Assembly (NCBI GenBank): GCA_003550305.1
Contig: QKYT01000073.1
Location: forward strand, 56,414-85,902
Length of the DNA: 29,489 nt
Direction: 5' to 3'
From: Glomus cerebriforme
Lineage: Eukaryota; Glomeromycota; Glomeromycetes; Glomerales; Glomeraceae
Each line of letters opens with the position of its first letter. Positions within the stretch are counted from its first letter, which is position 1. Below the pieces are notes generated by a model that saw only the letters and a program-made list of their open reading frames with translations, was not told the DNA's origin and searched no databases. A program made the translations under genes and the position numbers. Below, piece after piece: positions 23,030 to 29,489 of the stretch.

Positions 23030-24170
23030 TCACTTATTTATTATTTCAATGTCTCCATATTTATTCGTTTTAATTTTGCCTTCACCATATAATTCTTCAA
23101 AATCTTCTCTTGTTCTTGGTATGATTTCATTAGAAGATTCACCATCAAATGTAGGGTTTTGCTGCTGTTGTGCTATCTTATTCTTTTGACGAATTTTATC
23201 CCAAGTGGATAAACCTGAATTCTCTGCTTTAATATTATCCCAAGAACTACTATCATTATTATTATCATCTTGCTGTGAAGATGATTGTTGTTGTTGTCTT
23301 CGTGAAGGGGTTTGTGGTGACCTATATTTTGCCCATGAAGATTGTTGTTCTGAAAAGAGGAATTTATTTCATTAGAATTAAAATATTTATTAATCTTATT
23401 TAATAAATTAAAATAACTTTTCGTTACCGTTCTCATTATTGGTGAGATCTTGATTATCAGGTGTAAATTCATCTAATAAAGTGGATGATTGATCATCATC
23501 ATCTCTTTGTTCTTGATTTTTTCTTGGAGGAGGAATATTTTGTTTTAAACTTCAATATTATATATATACAAAAAAAAATATATATAACTCAATTAGACAT
23601 TTTATAATTTTCACATGATAATTTTAATTGATACTTTACTGAGCACGTTTAATCTCTTCGAAAATTCTTTGAGAATTTGGTAAAGATTTAATGGTTCGTA
23701 TTCCAGCAGCTGTTCCTGTAACGAATCCTATTTGACTTCCCAACGTCATTGATCCAAAACATATTGCTAAACTTAAACCAAGAGAATATTTTTTTATTCT
23801 AGCTATAAATTGAATATTTTAAAGTTAAAATATAATTTTTTATTTATTTAAAAAAGTTGAAATTATATAATATATACATACAAAAATAAGCACCAGTGAG
23901 GGTTCCTGCAAGTGCTCCAAGTCTTGCTAGAAAATAATAAAGAGAAAAAAGAGTTAAGCAAAAAAACATACATTTGTAAATATAATTATAGCTTGGAATA
24001 GAACAGAGTTAAGTTTGAGCATTTCATAAAACAAACACACAATGATTCTGTACTTGTGATTTCGCTTTACGAAATGCTGCTCGTTCTTCCTCTGAAAGAT
24101 TTATTTCTTTAATTCTATCTTCTAATATTATAATACGGCTATTATTACTACCCGAAGGCATTACGGACAT
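23030..24170 (-). CDS. OCIA-domain-like small membrane protein, 5 exons
   Basis: Exons 24041-24170, 23882-23926, 23640-23802, 23428-23549 and 23030-23349 join in phase to about 259 aa. The N-terminus has LSEEERAAFRKAK, like the OCIA opening helix, followed by two small-residue-rich hydrophobic stretches (LGALAGTLTGAYF; SLGLSLAICFGSMTLG then IGFVTGTAAGI) and LPNSQRIFEEIKRA, resembling the end of the OCIA domain. The C-terminal half is polar, Gln/Asn/Asp-rich, with two short WDxI motifs (SWDNIKAEN, TWDKIRQKN). Animal OCIAD1/2 sit in mitochondrial and endosomal membranes, and OCIAD1 affects complex III assembly. The usual OCIA cysteines are missing, so the family call is moderate. Exon 1 could alternatively end at a GTACAG donor, but the GTGTGT donor keeps phase. 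Confidence 0.65.
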
Positions 24171-24376
24171 TATTATTTTTAAAAATAACGAGAATACGAG
24201 ATAATTAATCAAGTGACACAAGATTAGTAAATTTATGGTAATTGTGCCGCAGCCGAATAGCCGCGTAAGGCGCGTATAAACGGTTTTTTTTTTAAAAAAA
24301 AAATCGTAATTCGATTCGACTTTATTCAATAATTTGTCATTTCATAATAGCCAACTTCCATATTTATGTTGATAAA
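24171..24376. promoter_or_regulatory. Presumptive promoter of the OCIA-like gene
   Basis: Region upstream of the minus-strand OCIA-like gene. It has an unusually C/G-containing patch at about 24243-24282 (GCCGCAGCCGAATAGCCGCG and GGCGCGTATAAACGG), the only one in this neighbourhood. A perfectly complementary run of T then A (about 24283-24302) follows. Assigned by position. Confidence 0.35.
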
Positions 24377-24689
24377 TCATAATCCAAAATATTCCTGAGC
24401 CTCTAATTTGGTGTTGTTAAACAATTTGGTTTGTCCATCAAAGGTAAACAGTTGAACCGAACCATGATGTACAGTATCTATTACTCCTACTGCTCCTTAC
24501 AACAAATCCATCAGTATTAATTATATTAGTAAATTAGTAAAAAGTTTTTCACTCCACCTTCTACCATTCGTACAAATCATAGTAACAATTGATTGAAGTG
24601 GAAAGTGGAAACAAAAGTTTTACATTCATGAACATTAAATACAAATGTTCCAATTAAATCTCAAGTTGACGCCTCCGCATCAGAGTTTC
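24377..24689 (-). pseudogene. Broken remnant of an unrecognised intron-containing gene
   Basis: A last-exon-like segment (24377-24495) reads 39 clean codons to a TGA, including AVGVIDTVHHGSVQLFTFDG and ending EAQEYFGL. It begins after a TGTAAG acceptor. A 69-nt intron (24496-24564) joins it in phase to coding-like sequence (SIVTMICTNG). Further upstream the coding-like frame (LIGTFVFNVHECKTF) lies in a different register and contains a TGA, so the segment 24565-24689 carries at least one frame break and one stop. There is no start or longer gene upstream. I do not recognise the family. It could be a genuine 3' end with a misread exon, but a decayed duplicate is more likely. Confidence 0.4.
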
Positions 24690-24875
24690 CTATGAGAAAA
24701 AACTCATGTATGAGGGGAAATATATATATATTGAACACTGACCATGAAATTGGACATTATTATATTATTTTAAATATAGTATTTTTATTAAAAATTGTAG
24801 CTGTAAAATAATAGAGATTGAAATTACTAATAAAGATTCAGAATGGATTGTGCTCCATTAAACTTACGACTATTT

Positions 24876-25082
24876 GTAAATACTACGGAGTACTTCGATC
24901 CACAATACTTCGTAAATGTTACGATCGTAATTATTACGGGATACTATGGGGCGAAATGCTTCGAAAATGTCACAGTTGGTAAATACTACGAAGTATTTCG
25001 ATCCATTATACTTCGTAAATGTTACGATCTGTAAATATTATGGAGTACTCCGACTATAATACTTCGAAAAAGTATTATCTCT
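24876..25082 (+). repeat. Four-unit 52-bp tandem repeat
   Basis: Units begin at 24876, 24927, 24979 and 25031, each with GTAAATACTACGGAGTA or a variant, followed about 20 nt later by TACTTCGTAAATGTTACGAT or a variant. Units 1 and 3 are most alike; units 2 and 4 are more diverged. Each unit holds imperfect dyads such as TACTACGAAGTA, and all are richer in CG dinucleotides than the surrounding AT-rich DNA. A plus-strand open frame crosses the array but I find no support for a protein. Confidence 0.8.
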
Positions 25083-27103
25083 TTTTCCAAATCCATCTAC
25101 CTACCTACGATACTACCTTCACCGGCATCACGGAATCATCGATCAATATCACATGACAAATTTTCGTCAACAATATTTTTTTCTACATAACATCTGAAAA
25201 ATTTTTTTACTATTATTATTATAAAGTGAAGATTCTTACCGTGAAATTTATTTAAAAGAATATGATGGAGAATTATTGAATTAAATTATAAAATCAAACT
25301 AATCAAACTCAAAAGTTTAATTGCTAATTGCTAATATATAAATAAAATCGTATTTCCGTTAAGTTGAAGCTCTTTCTATGTAAAGATTTAAATGAGTAAA
25401 CCTTTAAATAATAATAAGAAAAAAAAAAGATTCGTTAAAAAGCAATCATGTAGGTAAAATCTTTATTAAAAGAAATCATTTGATACAAGATTTTTATTTT
25501 CTCAAAAATATTTAGAGAAATTTAAAGAAAAATCTGCCAAATATCTCAAATAAAAACTATTATACCTTTTACCTTTAGGGCTTTAGACTTAGTTAAAGTT
25601 ATATAGACTAACTATTGATCCATTAATCTATACGTATAAACTACGAATGAATTTCGAGATTGCATTCATATCCTCTTTCAAAATCCATCAAAGTAAGATC
25701 AATATACGACGATACCTGTATATAGCAAAAATCATAAAACTGTGTCAAATTACTAGAACTCTAAACTAGTTAAACACCGACTATAGAACCTTTTAAAATA
25801 TCTCACCAACTAGAAACTCTCTACATACTTTAAACTAGATCTTTTAAAACTCTAACTAGAAACTCTCTTAACTAAACCACTATTAAACCTATATACTCTA
25901 ACTAAATCTCCTAATTTCTTAATTATTAAACCCCTCCTTTTAACTAAAATAATTTAATTAAATCTTTTAACTCAACTTTCACCTCTTTTAATTAATACCC
26001 TTGGTTAAACTCTAAAGGGGTTTCTTCAAAAAAAAAAAGAGATTATGTTAAATAACTTGACTTTTGAATCCAAGGAAATCTACAAGGGCAAACCAGAATA
26101 ATTGTCGAAATAATATAACAATATAACTTAAATTATGGATGATTAATGCCTATTTTTGATTCGTTTCATGATTTTTTTTTTTTTTTAAAAGATATAAAAA
26201 AGAATTGAGCGGGGAGATAAAAAATTTTTGATGAAAAATGAACCAATCGGATAATCTGCATAACGTGAACTTTGCTTTAAACGTTGTATGACCAGGGGAG
26301 TACAGTACAAGTTCTAAAAATAAACAATATAATCTATAAAATCTCTAAATGCACAAAAAAAAAAATTTACCAATAAGTCAAGATATCAAAGTATTTGGAA
26401 AAGAAGAGAAATTAAATACGATTAAAGTGGTTACATCTTTTTGTTGTGTTCCTAATCTTTCTTAGTAACCGCTATTATTAAAATCCCTATTTAAGATGAT
26501 ATTAAATTTAGCCATATTGTTTAAATAACAATTTTCGCTAAACCTTTCTTAAAGATGAAAAAAAGAATTTTTTACCGCCCATTGTCAAGTAATAATCGCG
26601 TGGATTTTTTTTTTCATCAAATTTCACATGTGGAAGAAAATCCTTACGAAATCGAGGACAATGGTTTCCAAATGTAATTTCATTTTACATAATAATAAAT
26701 GACAAGTATCAAACTTTAAAATTATATCACATCAATTCATGTCATCAAGACTTTTTTTCTTCGAGCCATATTTATCAATTAAAAAGTTTCAGCCGAACGT
26801 AAACGGTAATAAGAAATAAGGAACGAGAAATAAAATTGTGGATCGTCGCATGATCTGTATTGTTTAATTGAAAGAACAATGTGAACATTCAGATGCTAAA
26901 TGTACGTAGTTGCATCATATTGTTTATCGCATGGAAACCATGTTGTAAGTGGTCAATGTGTTATCGTTTTTTTGAATATATTTCATAAACCGCCACAATT
27001 ATTTCATGGGTGGATTTTCATGTTTCTCATGTGCATAATCAATCTTTAATTGCATCATATCAGTACCGGTAATTTTTTTTTAATGTTTCTCCCCCAAAAA
27101 AAA

Positions 27104-27106
<3 letters not shown>
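25083..27106. other. AT-rich intergenic region with a G-free stretch
   Basis: No coding frame, tRNA or rRNA was recognised. The notable feature is 25860-26002: 143 nt with no G on the plus strand but 34 C. Just before it, AACTAGAAACTCTCT occurs twice (about 25808 and 25855). The rest is A/T-rich with homopolymers. Confidence 0.6.
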
Positions 27107-27182
<76 letters not shown>

Positions 27183-27262
27183 CATTTTCGATTCATTATA
27201 CTAANTTTTTTTTTTTTTTTTTTTTTTTGATATTGTTTCTCATTTTCGATTCATTATACTAA
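27107..27262 (+). repeat. Poly-T tracts with an undetermined base and duplicated 23-mer
   Basis: A T-run of 76 nt (27107-27182) is followed by a 23-bp sequence starting TCATTTTCGATTC (27182-27204), an N at 27205, a second T-run (27206-27228), and the same 23-mer again at 27240-27262. The N and the duplicate next to a homopolymer suggest the assembly is unreliable here. Confidence 0.85.
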
Positions 27263-27486
27263 AAAACTTGTACGATTTCATAAACTTTTAAAAATCATAA
27301 GTTCAATGTGATAAAAAAAAAAAATGAATGGGACCCGCGTAATATATTTTAATGCATTCATTCTCCTTCTTCTATTGTTCGTTTTCTCTTTGTTCATTAA
27401 CCTTCAAATACATTACATTGAATCAACTTCTAAATTTCGAACGGTAAAAAAAAACTTTGCGATTTCTTTGTAATGATTCAATTCTA

Positions 27487-27630
27487 TTATTTATTTATTT
27501 ATTTATTTATAATAAATATTACGAGTGAAATAGAGAACCAATTGTACATTGACAAATTGTAACACATTTGAACGGTTTTTTTAAAGCAACTTTTACACTT
27601 ATTCATTCGTTCATTCATTCATTCATTCAT
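27487..27630 (+). repeat. TTTA and CATT microsatellites
   Basis: A (TTTA)n-type run at about 27489-27511 and a (CATT)n-type run at about 27600-27630, the latter with one CGTT interruption. A related (AAAT)n run lies at about 29116-29141. These are simple repeats without further meaning I can support. Confidence 0.8.
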
Positions 27631-29463
27631 AATTCTTGAACTTTTTGTGGACAATAATTTAACCAAATTTATTTATTTTTTTTATTAAGATTAAAAATTT
27701 AATAAAGTTTCTTTGTAATTAAATATAGAACCTTGTTCCCGAATTAGAGGTAAATTATATAAGGTGAAAACATCAAATCACGTATTAAATTTATCACATT
27801 TTACGATATATATATATTAAATTTAAAATGTGTAATGATAACCTAATAACGCGTGCTTTAATTAAGTTCCAATTACATCTTATTAGTTACAAGGACTAAA
27901 TATTTATAATTTAATTATAATGTTAAAAAAAAAAAGAAAATTCTCAGAATAAAAGTCTTTGTTTTATTACAATAAAAGTTACACAGAAAATGGATTGACA
28001 ATAATGTACATTAAAAAATTAAAGGATGAAACAATGAACTATTGTTGTGCGATCGTTTCACTAATTAATTTCACCAAAAATTTTTTTTATAGAATATCCG
28101 TATGATCTTTCCTTTGTTAATATTATGTCTTTATATTATTATTATTTTTTTTTTTAAAAAAAAAAAGAAAAATATTGATGCCATGTAATCTTAAACAACA
28201 TAATGATTATCTTCATTAAAGTTTCAAAAAAAAAAATTTAGGCGCATTCATGCATTCTTAAACAAGGTAATGTAATATAGACCACTTGTTCTTTTTTCGA
28301 ACAAATATTGTAAATATAACAAGTTAATTTGAATAAGTTCATGTGGTTGATTGTTTGTTACCATTTTATTGTGTTTATGATACACATGTTGAAAAAAAAG
28401 GATTGAGACGCAAAAAGAATCGAAAAATATTGAAACATAAAAAGATTTAAAGTTAATTGATTTAGCTTGATTAGTTGTACCTTTGTTTCACGTTGATGAT
28501 GATGATCCCGAAGGTATGTAGGGTCTTTCCCATACCATTAGAAGGGCGTAGCAAGTTTGTTTTAAAGACTTATTAGTTCGTGTAACTCACGTCATTCCAA
28601 ATCTTATAAAAAGGATATTTTAATCTTTTAATCTTTTAATCTTTATTATTATTTTTTTTATAATATATTTAATATATGATCGATAATGATAGACTAAACG
28701 TGTTTTTGATCATTTAATACTTTTAATATTTTTATTGGATGTCACTCATTATAATCAGTATAATGATATGTTTTAAAAATTACTACATTGATTTCAAATT
28801 ATTTTTATAAAAATTATTTGTCGACAATTAAAATCTATGATATAATTTTATTGTTATTTATTATTATTATTGGGGAAGAAAATTTTACAAACACATCATC
28901 ATTAATCTTGGCATTTGTAATAAAGTTTTTTTTTTTTTTCACACACACATTATTATTCTTATTATATCTTTTCCGATTCAGACTAAACATATATTACGAT
29001 TATTACGCCTATTTATACTTTATATAATATATACTATTTCAAGTATCCATAATGATATAAAAATAATTCTTCCAGGTTATTCCTCATTAAGAATTTACTT
29101 CCGAATATAAAATTAATTAAATAAATAAATAAATAAATAATGAATTTTAATTTACTCTCATTTAATTTACTCACAAAAAAAAAAAAAAAAGAACATGAGA
29201 AATTCTATAAACTAAAAAAGGATCACACTAACACCGAAATACGCGTACACAAAATAAATTGAACGTGTTATTGAACTTGTTTTATTACTTAATTTACTTT
29301 ATTTTCTATCCTTTTTTTTATCCTTTTTCTTCACTCTACAACTTTTTTTTTAAAAAAAAAAGATTCGGATTTTGTTTTTAAAAAAAGATAAGAAGAAAAA
29401 AAAAAAAAAAAAAAAAAATAATTGAAAAAAAAAATACAGAAATATAAAAAACCATTACCGATT
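27631..29463. other. AT-rich region, possibly upstream sequence of the next gene
   Basis: No gene is recognisable on either strand. The sequence has many A/T homopolymers and a slightly GC-richer patch at about 28490-28560 (with TGATGATGATGAT and GGGTCTTTCCCATACC) that could be regulatory. If the ATG at 29464 is a real start, this region holds its promoter and 5' UTR. Confidence 0.5.
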
Positions 29464-29489
29464 ATGGATATTCCGATAACAAAAAAATT
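29464..29489 (+). CDS. Possible first codons of a gene cut by the window end
   Basis: An ATG in the context ACCGATTATGG opens a frame MDIPITKK that runs to the end of the window. The preceding purine-rich, A-run sequence would fit a 5' UTR. Eight codons are too few to establish a gene; this is only flagged. Confidence 0.2.

Noticed and set aside
24843..25034. 63-codon plus-strand open frame over the tandem repeat
   Set aside because: Openness follows from the repeat composition; there is no start context, homology or splice support.
27050..27262. Open frame coding mostly phenylalanine
   Set aside because: It is an artefact of the poly-T run and crosses an undetermined base.
28490..28560. 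TGATGATGATGAT as a box C of a C/D snoRNA
   Set aside because: No matching box D (CTGA) at suitable spacing and no terminal stem were found.
1..29489. tRNA, rRNA or CRISPR arrays
   Set aside because: No T-loop/anticodon pattern, rRNA-like sequence or regularly spaced identical repeats with spacers were seen; the tandem array at 24876-25082 has no spacers and the organism is eukaryotic.

Overview
The window looks like nuclear DNA from an AT-rich, intron-dense fungus. Evidence: short introns (mostly 60-90 nt) with GTAAGT/GTAAAT-type donors, long A/T homopolymers, and fungal gene content (PNS1-type choline-transporter-like protein, a Furry/Tao3/Mor2 cell-morphogenesis protein, a fungal-type telomerase reverse transcriptase). 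A Glomeromycotina (Rhizophagus-like) origin is my inference from base composition and gene architecture; nothing in the sequence proves it. All gene models below were built by hand from splice signals, with reading phase checked across every junction.

Layout. 1-1824: AT-rich, no gene, with a diverged direct repeat. 1825-10004 (-): an 11-exon Furry/Tao3/Mor2 gene (about 2438 aa). 10005-10695: promoter and spacer. 10696-16353 (-): a 22-exon telomerase reverse transcriptase (TERT, about 1329 aa) with TEN, TRBD, RT and CTE domains; each of its exons looks like an isolated small ORF until the gene is spliced. 16354-16732: a compact divergent promoter with two MluI cell-cycle boxes and one variant. 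16733-17545 (+): a CINP (CDK2-interacting protein) homologue. 17724-18313 (-): an unrecognised cysteine-rich membrane-anchored protein. 18812-21210 (-): PNS1/CTL-type transporter, containing a 6-nt microexon. 21546-22938 (+): inositol monophosphatase. 23030-24170 (-): OCIA-domain-like protein, convergent with the IMPase gene. 24377-24689 (-): a broken gene remnant. 24876-25082: a four-unit 52-bp tandem repeat. 25083-29463: no convincing gene, but a 143-nt G-free stretch, microsatellites, and a poly-T region with an undetermined base. 29464-end: possible start of a truncated gene.

How the genes relate. Most are independent housekeeping loci (polarity/morphogenesis, membrane transport, inositol phosphate metabolism, organelle-membrane protein). 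The one pairing that suggests shared biology is TERT with CINP: two genes tied to chromosome replication, head-to-head across 379 bp holding palindromic ACGCGT elements, the site used for G1/S transcription in other fungi.
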